Source: Taenia hydatigena (taxonomy: Eukaryota > Platyhelminthes > Cestoda > Cyclophyllidea > Taeniidae). From it: DNA of 64,000 nt. The position numbers and the translations under genes are program-made. Positions 47,201 through 58,818 of this stretch are shown one piece after another (the first letter of the stretch is position 1; each line of letters opens with the position of its first letter). The notes under the pieces were generated by a model. That model saw only the letters and a list, made by a program, of their open reading frames with translations. It was not told the origin of the DNA and did not search any database. Where the stretch lies: contig JADWOT020000008.1 of NCBI GenBank assembly GCA_036345935.2, positions 10,205,554 through 10,269,553 of the forward strand, in the 5' to 3' direction.

Positions 47201-48627
47201 AGGTTTGAATGTCCTTCTAATTTTGAAAATGTAACTTATTGAGTGCAAGTGTCTGAGTGCCTAATCGTTTTTGCACCCACTGTATGATCAACAGACTTCC
47301 TCTTATTTCTCCCTCTCTCTGCATTTTGATGCTCAATTGGATGACGAGGTGTAATAATCGTCGAGTTGTTGCTGTTGCCTAGTTATTATGAGCGTGCGCT
47401 TCCATCACGTACGGTAGGCACGCCTTCTCTTGCCTAGCTAAGTTGATAGGTAACATGTCAGCCAGTTAAGTAGGCCCTATTTTATAAATCGTGCATTTTA
47501 TTTAAAATCGTACGGCCACCAAATTTGTGCCAACAATACAAGCAGAAAACCCACTCGTTCCCCACTAGTTTGATGGTTTCTCAGGTTGAAACAGGGATTG
47601 TAATTCAGGTAGTTCTCTAAGCCCAGTTCTTATGATTTATTTTCCTTCCGAAATAGTGTCCCATGTCTCGCAAAGATTAGCGTAAATTTATGAGACACCG
47701 CCTACACTAATGATGCGCATTCAATAGCCGAACGTTGGTTATCTGATTGTTTACATGGCGGCTTACTGCCCTGCTGTTGCATTCTTGAAGGCGATGAACA
47801 ACTCTCAGAAGAGCAGAAACACGACTTTCTCAAGGGGTGCATCCAGCGGCTTCCATTGGCTCACTACTACTGCCTCCGGTACCTGATGGCCCACTTGAAC
47901 AGGTATCGACAAATTACTCTTTCTGTGGTCATGCAAATCATCGTTTACATAGAAAGCTCTGAATTTGCGAATTGTTCCCAATCACACATTGATTCAGCTT
48001 GCAAGCGGCCTTAGCTTTCAGGATATGCTGTTACATCATTTTCAAGCACCGAGTCGGCCGCTTTTATCGGAGAGTTTTGTCTGTAGGTAATGCATTACAG
48101 ATCGGTTTAACTCATCCCACATTTTTCGATGGGGTCCAGCATTGTATTGCTATTCTCGATCACTGATAATCAAGCTTTGGCCATTTAGCTGAACTTAAGC
48201 GATTCACTGAGAACAAGTTTAGTGGGCTTTTTGGATACTTTGGACCTAGTGCTTGAATGTACATAATTATGATGGGGCACTATTTGTCAAGCAAAACCAA
48301 CGCAGCCTAGACTATTTGAACGCATTGCATCTATAGTTTATCTGCAAACTGAAGGGCCTTTGTATCGCTAGGGTTGCAGAGCACCAGCAAACAAACATGA
48401 TGTCGTCGGAAAACCTGGCCATCGTGTTTGCGCCCAGCCTGATGAGCTCCTCCTACACAGATCCACTGAGCTGTCTTGCAGGGGCCAAGTTCGAACAGGC
48501 AGTGGTTAATCGACTGATAACGGACTTTCCTACCATCTTTGATGGCGACGATTGTGTGCCCATCGCGCCTCTCTCCTCCTCCGCCTCCACTACCACCTCT
48601 CGCTCGACCACTGCCTCTTTGCGCTGA
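32038..48627 (+). CDS. Chimaerin-type Rac GTPase-activating protein (SH2-C1-RhoGAP)
   Basis: Ten exons join in one frame of about 661 residues: 32038-32242, 32277-32475, 33092-33328, 33807-33902, 34492-34992, 37540-37649, 40857-40987, 44237-44374, 47791-47902 and 48372-48627. The order SH2, C1, RhoGAP is that of chimaerins, which bind diacylglycerol at membranes and stimulate GTP hydrolysis by Rac. The L-Q-Q-E-A-P block before the SH2 domain matches vertebrate chimaerins. Key residues seen are the SH2 arginine (32199-32201), the C1 Cys/His set, the GAP arginine finger (40933-40935) and the conserved asparagine in S-S-E-N-L (48412-48414). The SH2-C1 linker is much longer than in vertebrates. 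The first coding exon with the ATG was not found. One intron contains the 2.1 kb repeat copy B. Confidence 0.9.
32243..32276 (+). other. 34-base intron inside the SH2 domain
   Basis: GTACGAGG...CGATAG separates the two SH2 exons. Read through, it gives an in-frame stop; removed, it restores A-I-R-F-D-D-S and the rest of the SH2 domain. This is near the lower limit for spliced introns. Confidence 0.85.
32277..32475 (+). CDS. Chimaerin exon: second half of SH2
   Basis: Encodes N-Y-K-L-F-Y-D, then V-G-E-K-K-F-E-S and [11 protein letters not shown], which follow vertebrate chimaerins closely. Ends in Y-Y-K at a GT donor, phase 0. Confidence 0.88.
33092..33328 (+). CDS. Chimaerin linker exon 3
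   Basis: 79 codons in phase 0 from a TTTAG acceptor to a GTATGT donor. Rich in Ser, Pro, Thr and Gln; likely disordered linker between SH2 and C1. Confidence 0.7.
33807..33902 (+). CDS. Chimaerin linker exon 4
   Basis: 32 codons in phase 0 from a TTTCAG acceptor to a GTAAAA donor. It encodes a basic, proline-containing segment ending in an aromatic cluster. No domain was recognised; it is included on splice sites and phase. Confidence 0.55.
34492..34992 (+). CDS. Chimaerin exon: long Ser/Thr linker and start of the C1 domain
   Basis: 167 codons in phase 0. About 125 residues of Ser/Thr/Gly-rich linker precede [20 protein letters not shown] and K-C-T-D-C-G of the diacylglycerol-binding C1 domain. 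Confidence 0.88.
34993..37539 (+). other. Chimaerin intron within the C1 domain
   Basis: 2.5 kb without a supported exon. A moderately GC-rich stretch near 35.2-35.5 kb is open on both strands but has no recognised protein features. Confidence 0.5.
37540..37649 (+). CDS. Chimaerin exon: end of C1 domain
   Basis: Encodes A-H-K-R-C-S, V-P-N-D-C and a V-D-L-T-S-L-V block that matches the chimaerin C1-to-GAP junction. Phase 0 to 2; donor GTGAGT. Confidence 0.88.
37650..40856 (+). other. Chimaerin intron between C1 and RhoGAP exons
   Basis: 3.2 kb of noncoding sequence with a TG-rich stretch near 39.49 kb. No additional phase-compatible exon was recognised. Confidence 0.5.
40857..40987 (+). CDS. 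Chimaerin exon: RhoGAP arginine finger
   Basis: Encodes I-A-E-L-E-R-R-G followed by E-G-V-Y-R-V-P-G, whose Arg (40933-40935) is the catalytic finger of RhoGAP domains. Phase 2 to 1. Confidence 0.9.
41342..43454. repeat. 2.1 kb near-identical repeat, copy B, in a chimaerin intron
   Basis: The same block as 19695-21806, same orientation, about 99.8% identical by eye. It lies in the intron between the exons ending at 40987 and starting at 44237. It has the same abrupt ends, GCGGT at both edges (41344-41348 and 43448-43452) and no terminal repeats or tail. The flanks just outside differ from copy A apart from short similarities (TTGCG a few bases left; TGTGA.GCG to the right). Confidence 0.85.
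44237..44374 (+). CDS. Chimaerin exon: RhoGAP middle helices
   Basis: Encodes [15 protein letters not shown], the conserved K...R.LP.PL segment. The donor GTGAGT at 44375 gives phase 1, matching the exon at 47791. Confidence 0.85.
44375..44445 (+). CDS. Possible alternative 3' extension of the RhoGAP exon
   Basis: The frame stays open for 71 more bases to a weaker donor (ATG then GTAATT). Ending there gives phase 0, which fits only the candidate exon at 46671, not the exon at 47791. Confidence 0.35.
46671..46761 (+). CDS. Possible alternative cassette exon inside RhoGAP
   Basis: 91 bases after a strong pyrimidine tract and TTGAG acceptor, ending at a GTATGT donor. It reads as a charged, acidic segment (V-T-E-K..., D-W-D-T-Y-D-D-A-A). 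Phase 0 to 1 makes it compatible only with the extended form of the preceding exon and with the following exon. Confidence 0.4.
47791..47902 (+). CDS. Chimaerin exon: RhoGAP helix with L-R-Y-L-M
   Basis: Encodes D-E-Q-L, then [17 protein letters not shown], matching the L-P-P-A-H-Y..L-R-Y-L-M segment of chimaerins. Phase 1 to 2. Confidence 0.88.
48372..48627 (+). CDS. Chimaerin terminal exon
   Basis: Encodes [16 protein letters not shown] with the conserved asparagine, then the last RhoGAP helix (I-T-D-F-P-T-I-F) and a Ser/Thr-rich end. Stop TGA at 48625-48627. Confidence 0.88.
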
Positions 48628-48639
48628 ACTCGTCTCTTC

Positions 48640-51600
48640 CCCTTCTGTACAGTTTTCCCTTTCTCCTCCAATCCGGCTACCTCACTCGACCGGATCTTGC
48701 GCGCAAGTACTCTGAGAGTACAAACACCGCTATTATTGCAGCAGCAGCAATTGCTCGCAAATCACCTTCTTCCTTAACAGTCTTTCAAACAGATAACTGA
48801 TTTTAAGTCCCCTCGACGTCGACACTTGACCTGTTTGCACAACTCCATGGGTTATTTGACAACCTCTTTCCTCTCTCCATCGCCCCCGAATGTGCTACTA
48901 ATCCTGAAAACTCACATAACTTTCTATTTGTACGATCAATTGTTTCTGCCCAGTGGCTGGAGTTTTCTGTTAATTTCACATAATTATTAGTAGTAAATTT
49001 TACTGGGGATAACGTACTTTGTCTTTACGCTTTGTCTCTAATTTAATTTCGGAATGAGGCACCTGAGCGCGGTTTCGACGAGAATCATGCGAAGGTGAAG
49101 AACTGCCTCTGCTGTAACCGCCTTGTAGGATGATTTCGTGTGTTTCAATTTCCCCTTTTATTACCTATCACCTACGCTATCTGGAATATGAGTCCCTCCA
49201 ATACATCAGAAGGGCATTAAGTTAGTGTCACAATTCAAAGCCGATTCTTACGCGTCGTCCAACATTACGCCATTCAATGAATTCCAGGACCACGTTTAGC
49301 CAAATTTGACGGCGCTGATTGTGCAGCTCCATGCCTACGCGAGGACCGTTTACGTACATTTGTGCGTCATAGAGCATTGGTCTCGTCCCCAACTCACAAT
49401 TCAGCCTCCAAGCCAGTCATGGTGGCATCAAGCTCTAAGTATGCATTTATACTACTAGTCATCCAGCCGCCCAGACGCGTATGCTCTAGGGTATGCAACA
49501 CCGCGAGTGTTACCCTCACCAGTGGCAGAAATGGGCACCTGTGAATCATCGTCTGCTGCCTTCAAGAGAACGAGAGTAGAGAATCAGCGTCAGTGTTGGG
49601 AGCTTACTTCAACAGAAACAAGCGTCCTCATATATCGCCGCTACCCTCAACCTGTTCCCAGAGGAAGACCAGCTCTCAAGCTGCGCTAGCTATGCCTAAA
49701 AGCGCATCGCACGAGAAATTACACCCTTGGAAGCTGTGCCAGCAATCGTAAGTGCCGTCAACTTTAATCTTTTTGGAAGAAACAAATGGTGTGAGGAGTA
49801 TAAATGATGGCCAATCAGCATTCCCCACCTGGATGAATATATTCGCAGTTTCAGTGTCTGATTTCCATCTTTATCGTAGCCAGGATTGGTAGTTTGCTCT
49901 CTCCAGAGCCTCGGTAGTTTCGTCAGTATAGTTATCAAAGAATTTTTGGAAATCTATTTGAAATTATACTTGATACCTCCTAGTGAATCCTCCTTAGTCA
50001 TGATGCCCCCTTTTGATCCTGAAAGTAGCAAGCAAGTAGAGGTACATTGTAGAAAGCACTATCTCGTCTTTGATGGGTCGCCAATTACCACATGAGGCAT
50101 CGTTTACACACGACCGACCAACTGAAAGGTCTGATTTCGAGGTGTGTCCACCATTCGGTGCAGTTGCATCGCTCACGTCCAAAAAGAAGGTTGCTGGTGA
50201 GGCTGGAGGAGGGATGGTGGAGAGACGAGGAGGCATTCCAGCACATGACTAATTCACCACAAGGCTTAAGTAACCAACCCTGCACCAAAACCAACAACCC
50301 ACCAGTTCTGACCCCTGCCTGCTCCACTGGTTCCTCGTACACACTTTTCCTGATATTAGAACTGGCAAAGTCCCAAAGCTTTTCTCTACACATTGCTGGA
50401 GTCGATAGAATTGACAATTGAAATTTGCCAGAAAAACAGATGGAACGTAGACTAAGAAAATCTTATAATAAGTTTTTTAAAATCATATCATACTTCTCTT
50501 TTTACGAAAGCTGATAGAAAAAGGTTTGCGATTCAGTGGGGAGCATTGCTCAGCAAAAGGCGAATCTTCCTTTCCTAAGCCTGTGAAATACAGGCTTTTA
50601 AGCTGTTTGATAAAAAACCGCGTGCTTCGGACGGAGTTTAATCAATTGCGTCTTTTATTGGCTTCTAGCTAGGCAAGGGAATTTAAGACAATGTAACTCC
50701 CCTATAGGTGGATACGAAACAAAACTAAATAATAATGAAAGGAAGACATAACCTTACAAATGCAGTTCACGAGTTGTACAGACATTCCCATTTCTTGGCT
50801 TTGAATTCCGACTTCATACTTGCATCGTAAATATCAAACCACTGCTCCAAGTGAACCCCGTAATTGCTAGTCTTATAATAAAAGAGGCTGCCGGGGAATT
50901 GCCCAGTAAACCATTAAATCACATAAGATATCATTATAATCCAGGGCTATTAAGCAAAGAGACCTCGCTACCTTCCTAAAAGAGGCCTTTTTTCGATAAG
51001 GAAATATTTAGTTTAATTGGACCATTCCAAACCGCTTTGCTAAGGTTAACTGGCGGGAGAACATTATTAAACTAGTGACCAAAGTAGTAAAAGTGCTGAC
51101 CATGGCACAAGAGCCAACGCTATGAAAGGCCTTGGATTTTTGAATGCGAACGTAAAAAATACTTTTGAGAGCAAAACCTCAACATGACGGACAAAAATCG
51201 GGACCGCAGAGTGACTCACCACTTATATCCACTTTAAATCTCAATCCACGACGCACTGAACAAGCGAATTAACGTGTTTTATAGTCTGCTTTCGAAAGCA
51301 TTTTACTGAACTGACTAGAACAGCACAAGAAATAATGCTCATAGGCACAGTTGGAAGGACATGGAATGAGCGTTACCGCTCAAACAATTGGACCTAACGT
51401 TGGTATCTCAGTGCAGTGCACCATAGAATTATAATTCGTTGCATAGGTAACCCATGTGGTTCGGTAAAATCACGTTGGAGTGACCTAGCACATGGCTGGG
51501 TAACCTCAACGAAGTTCAAGGTGCCGATTCAAGCTCTTTAACGGAGAAAATTTTGCTTCCTATTTATTTCCTCTGAGTGGAGAAAGGCGCGCTTATCTCA

Positions 51601-53240
51601 GTGCAGAGGACGACGATGAGAAGTCATCATTCAGCTGCATTACTCACAACAGACGTAGAAAGAAGGAACTGGGTGGAAGGTTGGTAGACCTTTCTGTGAG
51701 GAGTGCTGCTCGGGAGGCTGCCTAACGTAGATGTTCCACTAAGAATTTAAAACTGGACGGTCTCATTTGCAGCCTTATTCATCTTGATTTAGACGGTGGC
51801 GCTGTAAACATTCATTCAAAGTTTCACACATGACTGGTGCCAAAACAGACAAACTATGTTTGGACCATTTTAACGCAGAATTTCAACTCCAAATTTTTTG
51901 GAAAAATGTCAGCAACTAAATGATTAAACATATTTAAGGTGATCGCAGTTTTCTCCAAAATGGCCGACTAGCATTACATGACGAAGATAGGATCACCAAA
52001 ACTCGTAATAAAACGAGCATGAAATCAAGTGTAGAAAATCCATAAAATAATCCTAATCTTTGCCTGAGGTGGCAACTTTTATTGCGCCATCTCATCCAGG
52101 CAAAATCAGCATAGCACCCACATGCAGGTCCGGAGGCTTTACTCATATAAATTAAGTAACGTATATTCCTGCAGGTAACGTTGCTAGCATACTTGCCAAG
52201 ATCCCATGTTTTATCAGGTAGAGAACATATGTAACCAAATAACAGCAAGCTTTTTTTATAACTAGCACCAAATTTATTGAGAAATCAAGTAAACTTCCGA
52301 TCGACCATTTATCGTCGTAAGATATAAGTTGCCAATTTGTTGAAAATCTAGAGAATAGAAATAAACGCATTTATTTTCGCTCTCATCAGAACGGCTCTTG
52401 CACATTCGGTTCCCAATAACGTATGATTCGTGATGGAGGCGATACCAGGCATCGCATTCGTGCTATAGATGCTTTTCATTTATTTCAAGCTAGGAAAAAG
52501 GGTAGCCGGACTCAAAGCGACATTAAATCTGCGTACTGCAACACCAGCATGAACGTACAACCTTGCTATGTAGAAAATATTTTTTATTTTAAAGATTAAG
52601 AATGAAAATAAGAAGCAATAAAATGCACAATAGAGAAGGATTGACAAATATCTTTCCAACGTCTGCAGTCAGACCGCACACACACCATTGAACTTGTGAC
52701 CAGCCCTAGACGCATTAAAATAAATTTGTGGGTGATTTATGCCAATATACAGGTCTTTAGGGTGGTGTAAAATGCCCGAGTGATTCCAATCCATTAGGAT
52801 TGCCACCAGCCACATCCGTATATAGAGGCTCCGCGTGAGAACTAACAAAGCCATTGGCTATTTACCTCACCTTTTCAAGCCTTATGAAGGCATATTGCGA
52901 ATATTTTAAGGATACATAAGGATCCATAAATAAGATTCATGAAAACGATTGGCGAGAGACACCTGGGTTCAAGGGAGATGACGTCTATGACTCATGCGCA
53001 TACTTATATAGTATAATTAATGAGCTAGCTACTGAATTTGCATCATTTTTGCACGATTTTGGCCCCCCAACTGAGGCTACTTTCATTCTAGTAGATTACA
53101 TTGAACAGTGAAAATGAAGAGAGCACTAGAAAAAGAAGGATTTACCAACAAGGCGCTTAATAGTCAGTTTAAAAGTATCAGGGGCTAGAGGTTTTACCTG
53201 ATTGCTGGTGAGGAAGTAGGCGCGGCAAAACTAAGGCGAT
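48640..53240. other. Gene-poor spacer between chimaerin and the reductase gene
   Basis: Its left part would contain the chimaerin 3' untranslated region; no convincing AATAAA was found nearby. A GC-richer patch at 50070-50420 is open on both strands, and no product was recognised. No repeat of the window's known families was seen. Confidence 0.4.
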
Positions 53241-53255
53241 GAAGGCAAAAGGTCC

Positions 53256-55408
53256 CTACTTCTTCGGAGCCCCTAACTCATCGTTACGAATTTTGGCGGC
53301 TTCGACACAAGCAATGAAAGCGGCACGCACACCAGCTTTCTCCAAAGCAAAAGTCCCCGCGATGGTGCTACCACCTGGAGAGCATATTTGATCCTAAAAT
53401 GTGACACTCCATGCTATTACTCGCTAAAAATATCAAAGTTAGTAATAATTCCACTTCAGTCAAATTCATCTGAGACTGTAAGCATAGCAACTACGGTGCA
53501 CTAAAGGAAAATTTCCCAGTATTACCTACTTGAACGAATCTTGCCAAATATTCTGGATTGTGTACATTTGATAGCATAAAAACAAAAGTTTAGTAAAATC
53601 CTAATCTAGTCATTTGTTCGCTAATATTTGATAGTAATCAAGAAGAAAGTATTTGAATTAACAAAATCTTTTCAACACTGGCGGATCGCACACTATAATA
53701 TTTCTGAAAAGAATTAATGGTAAAAGAAAAACAACTTCATTTGAAGACACCTTTGGACATAGAGCAACAAATCAAATGCTCTGGTAAACCATGATATTCT
53801 TAGCTTCCATGGATTGGCGACCGGATGCTGGTGCTGACACAATAAAGTACCACAGATGCACTTATGGTAAACAAACCCTCAATTGAGCTGGGTGGATTCT
53901 AGAGTCGCGAGCTAGGACTGCTGTGCCAAGAACCGTCTGCACAGCCAGTCGATGGGCCATGTCACGCGTCAGGCCGAGACGCACAGCTCCGTCAGCAAGG
54001 CTCTCAATCACAAGACAAACCTGTGGAATGCGAAGACATCAGAGCGCCATATATCTATTGAGTTTACGAACTTCCTAAGACTGTAGATCTTACATAGGCA
54101 GGCCCACAACCGGAGAGCGCAGTGGCGGCGTTAAATTGGTATTGAGGGATCTCCTCAAGAACGGGAATGATGACAGAGAGGAGGGTCTTCATGATGTGGA
54201 CGTCCGCGTCACTGGCGCAATGGCCGCGGGCGAAGATGCCTGCGCCCTGCTGAACAACACAGGGCATATTGGGCATCACTCGAATAACGCGAGTGCCCGC
54301 CGGTAGGGCCTACGACCGAACGGCAGAAGAGGACTAGCATAAACTGCTTTAAACAACTCGCCTAGTGAAATTCACATACGAAAACGGCGATTATGCAGTA
54401 GAAGACCTGTTCACGAAATAATTATTAAGATACAATCAGATTGACAAAAACAGGTTGAATCTCGCTGAAGCGACACTATGATCACACGCTTAGAGCATTG
54501 GAATTGTTACGCTTTGAAGAAAACAACAATAAGAATGAGGCGAAAATGGAATACCTCCTCTAAAGTCTCAATCGTGATTCCGGCAGCAATCGAAATGACT
54601 AGCTTGTCAGCCATCACGTCGGCGCATTCCTTCAGCACTGGCTGAACTATGTTCGGCTTCACACATAGGAATATGACGTCACTCTTGGCAGCCATTGGAA
54701 TGTTCTCGGTGAGGTATTCAACTCCGAATTTCTAGAGACACCCACGAATAAGTAAACTTACAAAATATGTGCAATAACTTTCATGAAAGTTGCCGTCCCA
54801 TTATCAAATAGAAATGGAAACAAAAATTTAACATGCAGAAAATGTGACAAGGAATTAAAACACTTTACTTACGTTCATAATCTCTTCGATAGACTTGAAG
54901 GTCTAAAGCAGAAAACAAATGCATAATTTCCATCACCTAAGATATGTTAACAAAAATTAAACTCACTGGTTGTCCTGGCTCCACCTTGTCAGTCATTGTA
55001 ACTTGAGATCCCTTGACGAGACCTAAATTTGTTAAAACTAGTAAAAAAGTTGAGAGAAGAATCCAGAGGAACATTTCAAGCAATCATAAAATTTAGTACA
55101 AATTTGAGAAGTTGCGACAGTATCCGCAAGTAATAGAGACTGGAAGAAATATTGACCTCAGCCAAGGTAAAATACCAAACGATCTAATTGTCGGTAAACA
55201 TATGGCGATATTGCACCTAACTTTAGCAAGGCGAAAGATATTATTATAAAGACGGTTTTTAATTGCGGTAATTATATAAGGGCACTAAAGGGTCACCGGA
55301 ATGGAGAAGACCCCCTATAATCCCTTGAGCCATCAATCCGGAGCCAAGGAATCCAATGTGGCGGTCAGCAAGAACATTTTGGGTATCAGAACTGTCAGTT
55401 GCGGCCAT
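53256..55408 (-). CDS. PYCR: Pyrroline-5-carboxylate reductase
   Basis: Seven minus-strand exons join in one frame of 290 residues, the usual size: 55408-55297, 55022-54967, 54902-54873, 54731-54555, 54309-54094, 54020-53877 and 53393-53256. The enzyme reduces pyrroline-5-carboxylate to proline with NAD(P)H. The N-terminal dinucleotide-binding motif is G-F-L-G-S-G-L-M-A-Q-G. Later blocks include F-L-C-V-K-P-N, A-A-G-I-T-I, V-I-R-V-M-P-N-M-P, L-S-G-C-G-P-A-Y and C-S-P-G-G-S-T-I-A-G, all typical of the family. The start is the first ATG in frame (55406-55408, context ACAATGG). An acceptor-like site (TTCTATAG) lies just upstream, suggesting trans-splicing or a leader intron. The third exon is only 30 bases. 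Stop TAG at 53256-53258. Confidence 0.92.
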
Positions 55409-55409
55409 T

Positions 55410-56205
55410 GTTGCGAATAGCAACGCTATAGAATGAAAACGCAACGTAAGAGAGAATTCCTAAAAATGAGTTATCAAAAGCAAATACGAACGGCTATCCA
55501 AGAAAGCTTAAACATCACAGTAGGGCAGTTACCCACAGGCTAGCAAACAAACGTCAATAAAGTATTGGGGCAACTCTTAAAAAAGAGTAAGGAGTAATTA
55601 GAAGCAGACCTACAAACTAGGAAGGCATAAACTATGACATGATAACATATGTAACTTCTCGACAAGTTTACGGCTCAAACAGCTCAATATCGAGAATAAA
55701 CCGGTTGAATTAACTAGAAAAGCTAACAGAAGTTAAGCCACGCCGACAACAGACTCAAGGGATCATGCGGTGAGCCAAAAACAAAAGATAATCACGACTG
55801 CAGCAGAGCAAAAGGACACCAAAACCACTAGTCTACGAAGGCTATTTCAGTTAAATAACTCAGGGTCAGTGGAATCCAGCAGAAACATCTGTTAAACTTT
55901 CCAATAAACCTTTCACTTTATGAGTGAGATCAAGTAGTTCCTGTCGCTCAATCATCTGATCAAATTTTTTGTCGTTACCCATTAAGCGTTATAAACCGAA
56001 TTCTGCTAGGACTTTATCGTATCCTCTTATTATGCTCATAAAAATTTTTTTCTAAAATTATAGACTAATTTTGTACAAATGATCTCATGTAAACCACCGT
56101 TGAGCAGGCTTTTAAAGGCGAAGATAAGCTTGTGAACTCAAGTATTTAAGAATCCTAAATTGTGTGATATCGAATTGTAAGCTCTGCGTGTGCACAAATG
56201 TTGGC
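55410..56205. other. Spacer upstream of the reductase gene
   Basis: A+T-rich, with no supported ORF or TATA box. It ends near the degenerate LTR-like trace at 56210. Confidence 0.4.
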
Positions 56206-56209
56206 AGTG

Positions 56210-56310
56210 TAGGGTCCCGAAGATCTCATGGGGCAGTAACAAGCTACCGTAAATGTGTTTTATCGACGCTCAGAAAAGCCGGTGAGCCGCTGCGTGGACT
56301 GAAGGCTACA
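56210..56310 (-). repeat. Possible TRIM LTR trace
   Basis: The first 28 bases (TGTAGGGTCCCGAAG...GGGGCA) resemble the start of the TRIM LTR in minus orientation, with GGCAG just before; the remainder is too diverged to align by eye. The gypsy element is inserted immediately to the right. Confidence 0.3.
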
Positions 56311-56311
56311 C

Positions 56312-56537
56312 TGCAGAGGGTCCTTCCTCTTCCTTCTGGTCGCCCTTGTTATTAGAAGTTGAAACACGCTTCGGCATACTTATTATGGAGAGGGATAGTA
56401 CAGCGAGGCCTAGTACGAGAGTTTAGGACGGGGATGAATCACGATCCTGGAAGCCCCCACACCGCCCCGCTAGCAGGTTCAAAATTGTTTTTCCGCCTCT
56501 GGCTCACAAAGCACACTTAAAGAATATAAGTATTACA
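56312..56537 (-). repeat. 3' LTR of the gypsy element
   Basis: 226 bases; on the minus strand it starts TGTAATACTT and ends CTGCA. About 92% identical to its partner. Confidence 0.88.
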
Positions 56538-56565
56538 TAGCCCCCTCGTCTTTTGAGCGCTGTCC
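56538..56565 (-). other. Polypurine tract region of the gypsy element
   Basis: On the minus strand this reads GCTCAAAAGACGAGGGGGCTA directly before the 3' LTR. It aligns with the tract of the TRIM elements. Confidence 0.65.
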
Positions 56566-56569
56566 CCGG

Positions 56570-57060
56570 TGCTACCCTCATTGGCTCGCTTTAATTAAAC
56601 CATCTGGCGGTTTTCTTTCTTCTACGATTACATAGGTTTCGTCCTCGTAACCGATCAGTGGAGCACCTTCGTAAGGTCGGATCTTATTATGATGGACGGT
56701 TATAGGCTGGGTACGGAGTTCTGCATTCCGGACAAGGTAGTCCATGGGAGACAGGACTTTTACTACGCGGAAGGGGTCTTTACTCCGAGGTTAATAAAAT
56801 TTGCGATGTGTCCCAGGCAGCGGAATCGGCCGATGTGTTTGAACGGGATCTCCTTCGTGGTAGACGGTGAGTCGACTGTGCTTGTCGTAGTACTTCTTTT
56901 GTCTGGTATGAGACCTTTGCAGGTGTCGACGAACAAGATTAAACGTCTTTCTTATCCCTTCTTTGAGACGTAGTACGTACTCCGGGGCGTTATCAGTAGC
57001 CACTTCCTTACTCGGTAGGAATACATCGAAAAGAACTCTCATTTCGCGGCCTGTGAGCAT
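56570..57060 (-). pseudogene. Integrase C-terminal part of gypsy pol, frame-shifted
   Basis: The frame starting at 57060 encodes the region after the catalytic core (a basic R-R-H-L-Q-R-S-H...Y-Y-D-K segment and a G-D-P-V motif). It is offset from the frame of the core upstream, and a further shift occurs near 56800. Confidence 0.75.
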
Positions 57061-58192
57061 CTTGAAAGGAGAGACACCAGTTGATGCGTTTAAGGTTTGA
57101 ATCCCAATCTTCCGGTCGTGCCTCCTTCGTAAAAGCCTTTAGTAGCCCCATCAGGATTCGGTTAGTTCTTTCTACTTGTCCGTTGCCCTGAGGGTGTCCA
57201 GGTGTCGTGCGCGTCTTTGCGATTCCGAGGAACCTGCATAGTTCAGCGAAGAATCGGCTTTCGAAATTAGGGCCTTGGTCGCTATGGGCTGATTCTGGCA
57301 CTCCGTGTTGACAGATCCAACGATTGAAAAAAAAAGTTGACGCGACTGTCTCGGCGTCTTGTGACTTCATGGGTTCTGCTTCGGCCACTTTCGTGAAGTA
57401 GTCAACCATAACTAGAATATATCGGTTTCCCCTCCTGGTAAGAGGTAGAGGACCCATGATGTCTATACCCACTTGTTCGCCCGGAAACCCTGTAGGCATA
57501 GGCTGCAGGGGTGCAACTGCTGTGGAATGAGGGTTTTTGAACCTGCTGCAAGTAATACAGGTTCGGCAGAAGTCGTGCGCGCCTGGGGAGAGAGAGAGCC
57601 ACCAGTATCGTTTCATCGAGGCCCCCACCATCTTTTTCGCGCCTACGTGGCCCAATTGTTCGTGCAACTCTTGAAGGGCTGTTTGTATCAGGGAACCTGG
57701 AACAACCAGGCGCTTGGGAGACGTGACGTCTTCTTGGTACCACAAGACTTCATCTTCCAGAGAGAGTTTGGACCATTGCTGCCATTTCTGCTTGGCTACC
57801 TTGTTGGTTGATTTCATCTCTTCCGCAGTGAGCTTGGACGAAGATGCCAGAAACCTGTCGTATACCAGAGACGTGTCGAGATCTGTACTCTGTGTGTCTC
57901 TCCACTGATGTTTAGTCGGCTCACTTAAAAATAGGGTTCCCACTACACCGCTATGCCTTCCCACTGAGAGAGGTCTGCGGGATAATGCATCTGCGTTGCT
58001 ATGCGAGTTTCCTTTTCTGTACTGCACAGTGAAGTCATATTGTTGCAGTTCCTCGTACCAGCGTGCAACCGAACGATCGATCTCCTTCATTGTTTTCAAC
58101 CAGGTCAGCGCCTGATGGTCTGTTCTCACTATGAGCTGTCTCGAAGTATCGCACCATTGTATAGATGGCGAAAAGTTCACGTTCTGTTGCAC
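57008..58192 (-). pseudogene. RNase H end and integrase core of gypsy pol
   Basis: 394 codons. It begins inside RNase H (R-T-D-H-Q-A-L-T-W-L, then A-D-A-L-S-R-R-P). Next is the integrase HHCC zinc-binding unit (L-H-E-Q-L-G-H...C-R-T-C-I-T-C). The D,D,E core follows: G-I-D-I-M-G-P-L-P, H-S-D-Q-G-P-N-F and N-G-Q-V-E-R-T-N. The three catalytic acids are present, but the frame is cut off from both neighbours. Confidence 0.88.
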
Positions 58193-58812
58193 TCTTCTGT
58201 CTCATTTTTTTTGTTTAGTCTGGCACTAGCGTAGGCGATGACGTGTTCTCTGCCTTCTTTGTCTCTTTGCAAATGTACACCGCCCACGGCCACGTCACTG
58301 GCGTCTGTGTCTAGTGCAAAGGGAGGTGCGTCGGTCTCGAAGTTCGGCAAAGCCAAAATCGGAGCGGAGCAGAGCATTCGTTTTAGTTCTTTGAAGGCTT
58401 CATCATGTTCGTTCTCCCACTTGAAATTCTTTTTTGCCTGCTTCTCGGTTAGCCTGCGTAGGGGACTAACGATCTTGGCGAAGCCTTTAACGAAACACCT
58501 ATAGTAGTTTGCCAAACCGAGGAAGCTGCGGAGTTCCGTCCGATTAGTTGATGTTGACCAGGTTCTCACTTGTTTTGTGCGATCTTTAGTGACTGCCATC
58601 CCGTCTGACGAGACTGTGTACCCCAAGAAGGTGACTGAACGACAAAGAAAATGGCACTTCTTTAGATTCAAGGTCAAACCTACATCCTGCAGATTGTCTA
58701 GGACTAGTTTAAGATTGGCGTTATGCTCGCGGATGTCTCTACCAAAAACGAGGACGTCATCAAGGTAGATTATGCAATGTTTCGGAAAAAGCCCAATCAG
58801 TGCTGTCTGCAT
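58177..58812 (-). pseudogene. Reverse transcriptase C-terminal half and RNase H start
   Basis: 211 codons containing the Y-L-D-D-V-L-V-F catalytic box and L-G-Y-T-V-S, followed by the RNase H start with F-A-L-D-T-D-A-S. The frame is lost near 58180 by a small shift before the next ORF. Confidence 0.88.
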
Positions 58813-58818
58813 CAGACG

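Noticed and set aside
50070..50421. GC-richer patch with open frames on both strands (up to 110 codons)
   Set aside because: Mutually overlapping frames with no family features or splice partners; open length is probably a composition effect.
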